Positions 15,748 through 23,532 of a DNA stretch of 29,404 nucleotides are shown here, in pieces. A program made the position numbers and the translations under genes. This stretch comes from DASYQD01 sp036005845 (GTDB taxonomy: Bacteria; Acidobacteriota; Thermoanaerobaculia; Multivoradales; JAIOJS01): the NCBI GenBank assembly GCA_036005845.1, contig DASYQD010000184.1, positions 1 to 29,404 of the forward strand. The letters run 5' to 3'. Positions within the stretch are counted from its first letter, which is position 1. Every line of letters starts with the position of its first letter. The notes below the pieces were generated by a model that was given only the letters and a program-made list of their open reading frames with translations, was not told the origin of the DNA and did no database searches.

Positions 15748-16551
15748 ATGGCGGCACGCGCGATGTGGAAGGCGGAGCTCGCGATCGGCAAGGAAAAGAT
15801 CCCGGTCAAGCTCTACGCCGGCGTGCAGGACCGCAACATCCACTTCCACCTCCTCCACGACAAGGATGAAGCGCGCGTCGAGCAGCGCCTCGTCGACCCC
15901 GACACCGACGAACCGGTGGCGAACGAAGAGCTTCGCAAGGCCTACGAGACCCAGCCCGGCACCTTCGTCGTCCTCGAGCCCGAAGAGCTCGCCCAGCTCG
16001 AGCCCGAGCCGTCGCGCGCCGTCGAAGTCACCCGCTTCGTGCCCACGGGCGCCATCCACCACCAGTGGTACGAGCGCCCTTACTGGCTGGGGCCCGACGG
16101 CGACACCGACACCTACTTCGCCCTCGTCGAAGCGCTGCGCAGCAGCGAGCGCGAAGGCGTCGCGCGCTGGGTGATGCGCAAGCGGCCATACGTCGGCGCG
16201 TTGCGCGTCGAAGGCGACCACCTGATGCTCGTCGCGCTGCGTCACGCCGGCGAGGTCGTCCTTCCCTCCGAGCTCAAGGCGCCCGGCGGCAAGGACCTCG
16301 ACGCCAAGGAGAAGAAGCTTGCCGAGCAGCTCGTCGACGCGCTCGCCGACCACTTCGACCCCGCGGCCTATCACGACACCTACCGCGAGCGCGTGCAGGA
16401 GCTGATCGACGCCAAGGCCAAGGGCAAGAAGCCGAAGCTGCACCGCCCGAAGACCAAGAAGGCGCCGGAAAGCCTCGAGCGCGCGCTGCAGGCGAGCCTC
16501 GCGCGCACCAGCAAGCAGGCGGGCGCGCACAAGCAACGGAAGGCGAGCTGA
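15748..16551 (+). CDS. ku: Ku protein (first of tandem pair)
   Basis: A 267-residue bacterial Ku, the ring-forming DNA-end-binding protein of non-homologous end joining. Family landmarks: MWKAELAIGKEKIPVKLYAGVQDRNIHFHLLH at the N-terminus (the usual W-x-G-x-ISFGLV-x-VPVKLY region), RVEQRLVDPDTDEPV, KAYE, FVVLEPEEL, VEVTRFVP, the aromatic YERPYWLGPD, and RWVMRKRPY. It diverges from the canonical start (AELAIGKEKIP instead of GTISFGLVSVP). The Lys-rich C-terminal tail from about 225 could bind DNA. GGAGG lies 7-8 nt before the ATG. The second ku starts 2 nt after its stop. Two non-identical Ku proteins suggest a heterodimer, as shown for Sinorhizobium Ku3/Ku4. Confidence 0.93.
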   Translation: MAARAMWKAELAIGKEKIPVKLYAGVQDRNIHFHLLHDKDEARVEQRLVDPDTDEPVANEELRKAYETQPGTFVVLEPEELAQLEPEPSRAVEVTRFVPTGAIHHQWYERPYWLGPDGDTDTYFALVEALRSSEREGVARWVMRKRPYVGALRVEGDHLMLVALRHAGEVVLPSELKAPGGKDLDAKEKKLAEQLVDALADHFDPAAYHDTYRERVQELIDAKAKGKKPKLHRPKTKKAPESLERALQASLARTSKQAGAHKQRKAS

Positions 16552-16553
16552 CG

Positions 16554-17549
16554 ATGGCCAACGGATCGCGCGGCCGGCATCACGCCAAGCGTTCGCACGA
16601 GAGCGGCGACGGCGCCGGCGGGCCGCGCGCACTCTGGTCGGGTACCATCAGCTTCGGCTTGGTCAGCGTCCCCGTCGAGCTCTACGCCGCCAACCGTCGC
16701 GGCCGCCCCGGCCTGCGCTGGATCGCGCCCAGCGGCCTGCCCGTGCAGCGCCGCTATGCCGCCAGCGAAGAGGGCAAGGAAGTGGGACCCGCCCAGCTCA
16801 TCCGCGGCTACGAGGTGGCGCCGAACGAGCACGTCATCGTCACCGACGCCGAGCTCGAAGCGCTGCTACCCGAGAAGAGCCGCGACATCGACCTCACCCG
16901 CTTCGTGCCCGTCGACGAGGTCGACCCGGTCCTCTTCGAGCGCGCCTACTACCTCGCCCCCGGCGGCGAGTCGGCCAAGGCCTACCGCTTGCTCGCGGAC
17001 GTCATGGAGCGCACCGGCCGTGCCGGCATCGCCACCTTCGTCATGCGCGACAAGGAATACCTCGTCGCGATTTTTTCGGAAGGCGGCATCCTCCGCGCCG
17101 AGACTTTGCGCTTCGCGGACGAAGTGCGCTCGGCAGAGGACGTCGGCCTGCCGGAGCCGAAGAAGCCGAAGGCCGCCGAGGTCACGAAGCTCAAGCGAGC
17201 CATCGCCGCGCGCAGCGAAAAAGCGCTCGACCCCGAAGAGCTGGTCGACCCGTGGACGGCGCGCATCGAGGCCCTCGCCGAGAAGAAACAGAAGAAGGGC
17301 GAGGACGTCGTCGAAGTCCCCGAGGCCGCCGAAGAGGAGCGGGCCGAGGTCATCGACCTCATGGAAGTGCTCAAGCGGAGCCTCGGCGCCGGTCCCGCGC
17401 GCCGGACCAGCGGCGGCGAGCGCGGCGCCACCAGCCGGCGCGCGCCGGCGAAGGCATCGAAGGCGGGCACCAGCCGAAGGCGGGCAGGTGCCGCGCGTAG
17501 CCGAGGCACCAAGAGCAGCCACGCGACGCGCAGTAGCCGCGGCCGCTGA
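16554..17549 (+). CDS. ku: Ku protein (second of tandem pair, with basic tail)
   Basis: A 331-residue Ku with the canonical N-terminal signature ALWSGTISFGLVSVPVELYAA, then LIRGYEVAPNEHVIVTDAELEALLPEKSRDIDLTRFVPVDEVDP, ERAYYLAPGGESAKAYRLL, and FVMRDKEYL. The Ku core ends near residue 205. It is followed by a conserved LDPEELVDPWTARIEALAEKK helix and a long Arg/Ser/Lys-rich tail (about 280-331) of the kind that in bacterial Ku binds DNA and recruits ligase LigD. It starts 2 nt after the first ku. The two Ku proteins share fold motifs but differ throughout, so they are old paralogues, not a recent duplication. No ligD is in the window. Confidence 0.95.
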   Translation: MANGSRGRHHAKRSHESGDGAGGPRALWSGTISFGLVSVPVELYAANRRGRPGLRWIAPSGLPVQRRYAASEEGKEVGPAQLIRGYEVAPNEHVIVTDAELEALLPEKSRDIDLTRFVPVDEVDPVLFERAYYLAPGGESAKAYRLLADVMERTGRAGIATFVMRDKEYLVAIFSEGGILRAETLRFADEVRSAEDVGLPEPKKPKAAEVTKLKRAIAARSEKALDPEELVDPWTARIEALAEKKQKKGEDVVEVPEAAEEERAEVIDLMEVLKRSLGAGPARRTSGGERGATSRRAPAKASKAGTSRRRAGAARSRGTKSSHATRSSRGR

Positions 17550-17807
17550 ATCGGCGGCGGGAGAGAACGTGGCGGTCAGGGACCGCGAGGTCCCACGTCG
17601 CTCGGCGCGATCGAATCGTCTCCAGCGGGTGGCGATGATCGAAGCCCTGCGAGCCGGGTCTGCCGGAGGCGGAAGCTCGCTTCGTTCCCTTCTCCTTAGG
17701 CGACGGCCAGTCGCTCCGGGGGAAACCGCCGGTCGGGTCCGTCTAGCTATGGAGTTGAGTAACGAACCGACAGAGGGCGGTCTGGAGCCGAGCCCGAGAG
17801 ATCCACC
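17550..17807. other. Gene-free stretch after the ku operon
   Basis: This 258-nt stretch has no convincing coding frame. It holds a small perfect hairpin (GCGAC at 17700-17704, GTCGC at 17710-17714). Base composition becomes less GC-rich towards the following genes, so it may mark the boundary of an acquired segment. I see no tRNA or attachment-site repeat. Confidence 0.4.
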
Positions 17808-18506
17808 ATGAGCAAGCAACCCCCTGCTCGCAACCAGACGCTCTTCCTAGTGGGTATCGCATCTGCCGGGCTCCTCATCGGCATTCTCACCGGGGCGTCT
17901 CCCAGTCCGGTCGCCGGAACAGTCATCGCCGCGGCGCTGGGTCTAATGGTGGCTGCCCTGACTTCCTCAACGACTTCCTTGGATGTATCCAAGCTCGCGG
18001 AGAACCTCGCTCCTGCTCTACGACAATCGGGCGATCCCGAGGCGGCAGCCGCTACGCTGCAAGGGGCACTCTCAGAGCTTGAAAATCGTGAACACCGATT
18101 AGCTCGTCGCGCAGGCGCGCTCCTCATCGTCGCAGCCATCGCGGTCGCCCTTGGAGTTCTCCTGGGAGCCCTCCTGCGACTGAACGACATTCCGACCGCG
18201 AAACGTCATGAGTCGCGTCTCCCATGGGTTGGCAAAGAGGCTCCGAAGATGACCTACAACGCGGTAGATTGGATGGTTGTCCAACACGACCTGCTTGCGC
18301 GAGGCTACACACACGAACAGATCGAGCTCCTCTACGGCATCCAGCTCACGGAGTGGAAAAACTCGGGAGGCGAGCGCGAGCCCCAAGAAGGCCTCGTTGC
18401 CAAGACGAGGCCGTTGTCCTCGATCACTGCGATGCCAACCGAGTCGGAGCCGACCAAAAGCGGCCTAATAACCAAAGAGGACACACCGTCCCCACCCAAT
18501 TCCTAA
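17808..18506 (+). CDS. Membrane protein of unknown function
   Basis: A 232-residue protein. Two closely spaced hydrophobic segments lie near the N-terminus (about 12-31 and 36-52), followed by a charged stretch with a possible short coiled coil (LENREHRLARR) and a third segment at about 103-123 (ALLIVAAIAVALGVLLGALL). The rest is a soluble tail ending in a low-complexity Ser/Pro/Thr region. Within the tail, VDWMVVQHDLLARGYTHEQIELLYGI looks like a small helical module. Only a weak GAGAG precedes the ATG. Codon use is noticeably less GC-biased than in the ku genes, consistent with horizontal origin. I do not recognise the family. Confidence 0.72.
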   Translation: MSKQPPARNQTLFLVGIASAGLLIGILTGASPSPVAGTVIAAALGLMVAALTSSTTSLDVSKLAENLAPALRQSGDPEAAAATLQGALSELENREHRLARRAGALLIVAAIAVALGVLLGALLRLNDIPTAKRHESRLPWVGKEAPKMTYNAVDWMVVQHDLLARGYTHEQIELLYGIQLTEWKNSGGEREPQEGLVAKTRPLSSITAMPTESEPTKSGLITKEDTPSPPNS

Positions 18507-18695
18507 GTCGTGATCCCATGGCCATGGCAGGACAATGGGGCTCAAAGGGGGCCTATGTCTGTCACTCGAGGCTGGCCGGGATACCGCAACTTAATCGCCG
18601 CGGCGGCCATGCGGAAGCGATACGCGCTCAGGACGCGGGAAACGCTCCTCCACGTCCGCCTATTTGACGTGAATCGACCGACCAAGGAGATGCCC

Positions 18696-19046
18696 ATGCG
18701 AACGCTAGCCGCGACCTGTCGACTCGCTGTCCTGTTCACTCTGGCCGCAGGAGCTGCATCTGCCGCCACTGCTCCACAGTCAGCAGCACCTATCTGCTCA
18801 GAAACGACCCCAGTCATCGTGTCGGGTACCACGCCACCTCCTTTGTTCTTGTCTTACGAAGGGGGATGCGGCGGCTGGGTTCGCGATGCCGATCAGGCCC
18901 TCCTCTGCTGCCGCAACACAGATCGGCCAAAGTGTGATGACGATGGCACTTGCCGGTGTGAATGGGACCGCTACTGCGTCGACATCTGTAGTCCGCTGCG
19001 TAATTGCGACCAGAAGAACGACTGTCCCGACGACGACGAGGATTAG
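18696..19046 (+). CDS. Small exported cysteine-rich protein
   Basis: A 116-residue protein with a typical signal peptide (MRTLAATCRLAVLFTLAAGAASA, cleavage after ASA). The mature part has eleven Cys, ten of them in the last 60 residues (CGGW, LLCC, KCDDDGTCRC, YCVDIC, NCD, DCP), and ends in an acidic DDDED. It is probably a disulphide-stabilised periplasmic or surface protein; the KCDDDGTCRC cluster with its acidic residues could also bind Ca2+. ATG 18696 is preferred because AAGGAG ends 6 nt upstream; the nearby ATG 18690 abuts that site. The frame is open further upstream but without a signal peptide. No family recognised. Confidence 0.72.
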   Translation: MRTLAATCRLAVLFTLAAGAASAATAPQSAAPICSETTPVIVSGTTPPPLFLSYEGGCGGWVRDADQALLCCRNTDRPKCDDDGTCRCEWDRYCVDICSPLRNCDQKNDCPDDDED

Positions 19047-19152
19047 TCGGTCGGCCGCAAGGCTTTCGTCCTCGCTGCAGCGGACACAATCAGGTCGTTC
19101 GCCCGTGAGTGCCGCCAGAACTCAGTAGCCGCTACGCGTCAACCGGGCGTTC

Positions 19153-19749
19153 ATGGCGACTCAGCTTCGGCTTCACCACCTTGGCGAGGTCGTTCTGTGC
19201 GCAATGCTGATTCAGCTGCGGGACCGACTCGATGCGCTTCGGTGTCCGGCCAGCGGCAAGTCGGTAGCAACCTCCCTGAAGGACTCTGGCCTCGTCGAGC
19301 CGCTCGTGTTTCGGAGCGATGTTGCGAGCGTTCGAGTCTACGAGTCGGCGGGAGAAACCTGGCCTCTCGACGGCATGCACCGCGTTGACGTCCTGGCATC
19401 GGCCTCTGGGCGCGCCACAGCCTTCGAAGCGAAGCTTGGCCTGGACCGGCTGAGTCCCACCGAAATCCAGCGACGGTTCCAGGGTGGCTGTAGGCCCTCT
19501 CGGCACAAGCCACCGCGGCTCAATGGCTCAATGATTGCTGTACTCGAGCGTCGCTTTCCATTTCATAGCGACCAGGTCACATGCGACGACCCCGCGATCC
19601 ATCTGGCAACAGAGTGGTGGCTTGTAGTGCGCCGTCAGGTGTGGCAACGCGGTGGCGCTGCTCTCGGGCGGCAGCTCCTTAACGGCCGAATTCTCGTCTT
19701 CGAAGACATCGTCGAACAATCGGCGGGCAAGAGCGCTTCGACCAACTGA
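19153..19749 (+). CDS. Putative PD-(D/E)XK-like nuclease
   Basis: A 198-residue protein of unrecognised family. Residues 75-105 read HRVDVLASASGRATAFEAKLGLDRLS: an Asp on one hydrophobic strand (VDVLA), then about 14 residues on, a second strand ending in E-A-K (FEAK). This D...E-x-K pattern is the catalytic signature of the PD-(D/E)XK nuclease fold, as in restriction enzymes and defence or repair nucleases. A preceding helix with Glu or Asp (around GMHRVD) is less clear. The remainder has mixed helices and a Trp-rich stretch (TEWWLVVRRQVW). No strong ribosome-binding site is seen before the ATG, and an earlier start is not available. It stands alone on the plus strand, next to two other unrecognised genes of similar composition. 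The assignment rests on one motif. Confidence 0.55.
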   Translation: MATQLRLHHLGEVVLCAMLIQLRDRLDALRCPASGKSVATSLKDSGLVEPLVFRSDVASVRVYESAGETWPLDGMHRVDVLASASGRATAFEAKLGLDRLSPTEIQRRFQGGCRPSRHKPPRLNGSMIAVLERRFPFHSDQVTCDDPAIHLATEWWLVVRRQVWQRGGAALGRQLLNGRILVFEDIVEQSAGKSASTN

Positions 19750-19924
19750 TCCACTGTCTAGTCGGCGATGGGTTCTACAAAGAGTGGCACCTCGACGCCT
19801 AAGCGTTTGCGCGACGCGCTGCCGCGGATATCACCTCGACGCTCACCCGATGTCGGCAGGCTGAACCCCAAGTCGTTGTTGAGGCGTCACGATCGCCGCT
19901 ATCGCGGGCCGAGCCTCGGCGTCA

Positions 19925-21037
19925 TTAGCCGGCCTTCGTGCCCTTGCCTTTCACCACCGGTGTGTCGTACTCCCCCGGCGTCGGTTCGTCCACCGGCTCC
20001 GGCGCTGGCTCGTAGCGCTGCTCGCGCGTCTTCGTCATCCACGCGGTAATGGCGTTGTTGACGCCGCTGACGTCCCAGTCGAGTACGGCGCGCGTGCCGT
20101 CTACGCGGCTCGTGGCGCGTAGGGCGAGGCCCTTATCGGCCAGCTCCTGAGACCGCTCGGCGACGTGGCGGTCGAGGGCGAGCGCGGCCTCCGACGCCGC
20201 TTCGGGCGATGTGCAGTCGACGATCACGCGGCCGTTGGTCACGTCGCTGGTCGCCACGTCGATGCCGAGGAGCGCGCGGCGCACGCCGGGCGGCGCCGGC
20301 TCGTCGCCCCACAGTATCTCGGCGAGCTTGCCTTCGCTGCCGTCGGCAGTGCCGGTGAAGTCCCACTGGCGCACCGGCGCGCCGAGGTCGGGCGGCGGTG
20401 GCGCCGACGTGGGCGTGCCGTCGAGCACGCGGTCGATGCCGTGGCGAAGGGCTTCTTCTTCGTTCGCCACCAGCAGCGTTCCGCCCACCAGCGATGCCCA
20501 TGCGCGATCGTTCAGGCGCAGCAGGTCGTGGCCGCGGTGCTGCCCTTGCAGAGTGTTGCCCCGCGCCAGGACGAAGTGGAGGAGGTTGGTCATGCCGCGC
20601 GGGTTGACGGCGGCGACGACGGCCGGCTCGTCACGGCCCTCGGTCGACGGCTCGAGCGAGATCGTCGCCTGGCGCGGCAGGAACATGCGGAGGCCGGCGG
20701 ATGGGCTGCCGGCGGCGCCCATCTGTTGCATCTGGCGGATCCACGGCGGCAGGTCGCGCTGCTGTTGGCGCTGGGCCTCACGCATGAAGCGGTCGAAGAG
20801 CGCGGTGACGCCGGGGTCGGCGGCGAGGTCGCTGACGATGAAGGCGCCGGTCGACTGCGGCGATACGACCGCCGCCGTCGCCTCCTGCTTGCCCGGCTTC
20901 ACCATCCACCAGGCGCCGATGCCGCCGCCGATCAGCGACAGCAGGATGAGCGCGCCGCAGCCGATGACGCAGCCGAGCAGCGTCTTCTGCCACGCCGACG
21001 TCTTCGACTTCGCCGGCGGCGGACCGTAGGGCTGCAT
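19925..21037 (-). CDS. Membrane-anchored periplasmic protein of unknown function
   Basis: A 370-residue protein. A short Pro/Lys-rich cytoplasmic start (QPYGPPPAKSKTSAWQK) leads into one transmembrane helix at about 20-46 (LLGCVIGCGALILLSLIGGGIGAWWMV). The remaining 320 residues are an extracytoplasmic domain with two similar halves of alternating strands and helices, and contain a TLLVANEEEALRHGIDRVLDG segment recalling the DUF3352-type periplasmic proteins that score substrate levels. That resemblance is weak. The C-terminus is Pro/Glu-rich and low complexity. The ATG has no Shine-Dalgarno; TAACAT sits 9 nt upstream. It is divergent from the small gene at 21116. Confidence 0.8.
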   Translation of the reverse strand: MQPYGPPPAKSKTSAWQKTLLGCVIGCGALILLSLIGGGIGAWWMVKPGKQEATAAVVSPQSTGAFIVSDLAADPGVTALFDRFMREAQRQQQRDLPPWIRQMQQMGAAGSPSAGLRMFLPRQATISLEPSTEGRDEPAVVAAVNPRGMTNLLHFVLARGNTLQGQHRGHDLLRLNDRAWASLVGGTLLVANEEEALRHGIDRVLDGTPTSAPPPPDLGAPVRQWDFTGTADGSEGKLAEILWGDEPAPPGVRRALLGIDVATSDVTNGRVIVDCTSPEAASEAALALDRHVAERSQELADKGLALRATSRVDGTRAVLDWDVSGVNNAITAWMTKTREQRYEPAPEPVDEPTPGEYDTPVVKGKGTKAG

Positions 21038-21046
21038 GGGGAGGCG

Positions 21047-21052
21047 ATGTTA
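21047..21052 (-). promoter_or_regulatory. Putative -10 element (TAACAT) for the anchored protein
   Basis: TAACAT on the minus strand ends 9 nt before the ATG at 21037 without a ribosome-binding site between, suggesting a leaderless or near-leaderless mRNA. Confidence 0.45.
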
Positions 21053-21086
21053 GCGCGGCCCCCAAGGGCCAAACGAGAGGCAGGTG

Positions 21087-21092
21087 TAGAGT
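21087..21092 (+). promoter_or_regulatory. Putative -10 element (TAGAGT) for the small gene at 21116
   Basis: TAGAGT lies 23 nt before the ATG; a leader of about 15 nt would include the GGGAG ribosome-binding site. Low to moderate confidence. Confidence 0.35.
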
Positions 21093-21115
21093 GTCCAGCG
21101 AAGGGAGCGCCCGCC

Positions 21116-21511
21116 ATGCCAACACTCAGCGATGAACTGGCAGCCGTCTGGAGCGCGCAACGAACGGTCAGACGTTCCCAGTCCTTTGCCGAACAATGGG
21201 CATTCGTTCAGCACTCGCTCGTCTTGCCACGCCTCGGCGAAGCGGCGGAATTCCTCCGCCAGCAGGGCCAGCCGGCGACGATCGAGGCCTATATCAAAGG
21301 CAGCCGCCTCCGCGTGGGCAACCGGGCCGACACGCCTGCTCTGTCCCTGTTCTTCGAGCCGCAGGCCGTGGACGGCGTCGTGGTCTGCACCTCGTCCTTG
21401 GCAGACAGGCCGACGTCTTATCCGGTCGACGAGCTCACCGACGACGTCGTCCGGTCTCTGATCCGCGACTTCGTGGCGGCGATCGCACGCATCGCGGCGA
21501 TCAGCGCCTGA
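21116..21511 (+). CDS. Small conserved-looking cytosolic protein, function unknown
   Basis: A 131-residue soluble protein with mixed helix and strand: an N-terminal helix (LSDELAAVWSAQRTVRRSQSFAEQW), an AEFLRQQGQPATIEAYIKG segment, then strands (LSLFFEPQAVDGVVVCTSS) and a C-terminal helix (VVRSLIRDFVAAIARIAAI). No catalytic motif is seen. AAGGGAG precedes the ATG. Its stop codon overlaps the putative CTG start of the next gene (CTGA), which suggests translational coupling with the aspartic protease. Confidence 0.75.
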   Translation: MPTLSDELAAVWSAQRTVRRSQSFAEQWAFVQHSLVLPRLGEAAEFLRQQGQPATIEAYIKGSRLRVGNRADTPALSLFFEPQAVDGVVVCTSSLADRPTSYPVDELTDDVVRSLIRDFVAAIARIAAISA

Positions 21512-23496
21512 GCCACCTTCGACGCTCTCCGCTGGCGAGTCGCGCGGCCCTCGTCGCTCTCGCCGCGTGGCTGGCAGTCGGCGCGCTCGGCGCTGCGCCG
21601 CCATCGCCGCCCGCCGCGCCCGCGACGCAGGCCGACGCCGCGGCGCTGCTCGTCCGCTTCAAGGAGGTCACCGGCGGCGCGGCGTGGGACGCCATCCGCG
21701 CTCTGCACACGAGCGGCACCATCGAGACCGGCGGTTTGCGCGGCACCGTGGAGGTCTGGGAGGAGCTGGGTACCGGCCGCGGCACCTCCCGCTTCCAGCT
21801 CGGACCGACGAGTGGCGCCGAGGGGTTCGACGGCGACGCGCCGTGGTCGCAGGACGCCAAGGGCGAGGTCACCATCCAGCGCGGCGAGGAAGCGCTCGAG
21901 ATGGCGCGCAACGAGGCGTACCGCACGACGCTGGCGTGGTGGTATCCCGAGCGCTGGCCGGCCGAGATGCGGCGCGTCGCCGACGAGCACGAGGGCGAGC
22001 GCACCTTCGCCGTCGTCGAGATCGCGCCGAAGGGCGGCCGTCCGTTCGCGCTCTGGCTCGACGAGGCGACCGGGCTGCCCGACCGCGCCGTGGAGCGCGG
22101 CGGCCTGGAGACGATCGTCACGCGGCTCGGCGACTGGCGCGCGGTGGAGGCGATGGCGCCGGGTGCTACGACGCCCGTCCAGGTGCGGCTCCCGTTCAGC
22201 GCCCGCGCGAGCACCGGCGAGCCCGAGTTCGACACCGTGGTGCAAGCGACCGCCGTGGAGGTGAATCCGCCCCTCGCCGACGACTTCTTCGCGCCGCCGC
22301 GGCAGCGCGCGGACGACTTCACCCTCGCCGGTGGCGCCGCGTCGGTCACGCTGCCGTTCTCGCTGCGCAACAACCACGTATACGTGCAGGTGGCGCTCGA
22401 CGGCCACCGGCCGGTGCCGATGCTCTTCGACTCCGGCGGTTTCAACCTGGTGACGCCGGAGACGGCGCGGCAGCTCGGCCTTCGGAGCGAAGGCGCGCTG
22501 CAGGCGCGCGGCATCGGCGAGGGCTCGGAGGCGCTCGCCGTCACCCACATCAGCGGGGTGCGGCTCGGCGGCGCCACGTTGCGCGACCAGGTCTTCTACG
22601 TGCTGCCGCTCGCCGGGCTGGCCGACGTCGAGGGCGTCGAGGTCGGCGGCGTCCTCGGCTTCGAGGTGCTGCACCGCTTCGTCGTCGAGATCGACTACGC
22701 GCGGCATCGCCTGACGCTGACGCTGCCCGAGCGCTTCGATGCCAGCCGCGCCGGTACCGCGGTGCCCTTCGTCTTCGTCGGCCACATGCCGGCGGTCGAA
22801 GGAAAGATCGACGGCGTCGCCGGCCGCTTTACCATCGACACCGGCAGCCGCGGCGCGGTGGCGCTGCACCGGCCGTTCGTGGAGCAGCACGAGCTCGTCG
22901 AGCGCTATCACCCCGACATCGAGGCGGTCACCGGCTGGGGCGTCGGCGGCGGCGTTCGCGCGAAGGTGACGCGGGCCGCGATGCTGACGCTGGGCGGCGT
23001 CGAAGTGCCGCTGCCGATCGCCGAGCTGGTCACCTCCGAGAAGGGCGCGCTCACCGACCGCTACCTCGCCGGCAACGTCGGCGGCGGCGTGCTGCGCCGC
23101 TTCCGCGTCACCTTCGACTACCGGCGCGAGCGGCTCTACCTGGCGCCGGGCGGCGACGCCACGGCTGACGTCTTCGACCGCGCCGGCTTGTGGTTGACCG
23201 GGAACGGCAACGAGCTGACGGTCGAAGATCTCATCCCCGGCGGACCGGCGGCCGCAGCCGGCGTCATGCCCGGCGACCGTCTGCTGGCGCTCGACGGCGT
23301 CGCGGTGAAGAGGCTCGGCGCCGACGCCGTGCGCGCGCGCCTGCGCCGCGACCCTCCCGGCACGCATGTGCTGCTTCGCGTACGCGGCGGCGGCAGCGGC
23401 CGGCGCGGCAGCGGCAGTCGCGAGGTGGAGGCTGTGCTCCGCGACCTGCCGCCGCCGCCCGCGCCGGCGCTCGCCGGCGCGAGTGCGATGCCCTAG
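21508..23496 (+). CDS. Exported aspartic protease (two retropepsin-like lobes) with PDZ domain
   Basis: A 662-residue protein starting with a signal peptide (hydrophobic run ALVALAAWLAVGALGAA at about 12-28). An N-terminal domain of about 220 residues resembles the outer-membrane lipoprotein-sorting or LolA-like beta fold (TSGTIET..., periodic strands). Two aspartic-protease lobes follow: FDSGG with D308 and IDTGS with D444, each followed by the hydrophobic helix typical of retropepsin-like domains, so one chain may form the complete two-Asp active site. A PDZ domain (LTVEDLIPGGPAAAAGVMPGDRLLALDGV) lies at about 570-640. No ATG, GTG or TTG is available before the signal peptide; CTG 21508, overlapping the previous stop, or CTG 21532 must be used unless translation begins further upstream. 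The likely role is periplasmic proteolysis. Confidence 0.88.
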   Translation: MSHLRRSPLASRAALVALAAWLAVGALGAAPPSPPAAPATQADAAALLVRFKEVTGGAAWDAIRALHTSGTIETGGLRGTVEVWEELGTGRGTSRFQLGPTSGAEGFDGDAPWSQDAKGEVTIQRGEEALEMARNEAYRTTLAWWYPERWPAEMRRVADEHEGERTFAVVEIAPKGGRPFALWLDEATGLPDRAVERGGLETIVTRLGDWRAVEAMAPGATTPVQVRLPFSARASTGEPEFDTVVQATAVEVNPPLADDFFAPPRQRADDFTLAGGAASVTLPFSLRNNHVYVQVALDGHRPVPMLFDSGGFNLVTPETARQLGLRSEGALQARGIGEGSEALAVTHISGVRLGGATLRDQVFYVLPLAGLADVEGVEVGGVLGFEVLHRFVVEIDYARHRLTLTLPERFDASRAGTAVPFVFVGHMPAVEGKIDGVAGRFTIDTGSRGAVALHRPFVEQHELVERYHPDIEAVTGWGVGGGVRAKVTRAAMLTLGGVEVPLPIAELVTSEKGALTDRYLAGNVGGGVLRRFRVTFDYRRERLYLAPGGDATADVFDRAGLWLTGNGNELTVEDLIPGGPAAAAGVMPGDRLLALDGVAVKRLGADAVRARLRRDPPGTHVLLRVRGGGSGRRGSGSREVEAVLRDLPPPPAPALAGASAMP

Positions 23497-23505
23497 CCGC
23501 CGCTT

Positions 23506-23530
23506 GCGGAGGGCGCTTTCGCGGCTCCGC
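23506..23530. terminator. Hairpin between converging aspartic protease and VOC genes
   Basis: GCGGAG (23506-23511) pairs with CTCCGC (23525-23530), with a further GCG/CGC pairing in the loop. It fills the 36-nt gap between two convergent stop codons and probably serves both transcripts. Confidence 0.55.
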
Positions 23531-23532
23531 CG

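Noticed and set aside
18516..18530. CCATGGCCATGG palindrome upstream of the Cys-rich gene
   Set aside because: Short and of simple composition; no second copy or promoter relation seen.
19768..20049. 93-codon plus-strand frame in the gap after the nuclease-like gene
   Set aside because: Basic, Ser/Pro/Arg-rich, no ribosome-binding site, and largely antisense to the anchored protein gene.
21418..23367. 649-codon open frame on the minus strand
   Set aside because: Antisense to the aspartic protease, which has clear domains; the shadow has none.
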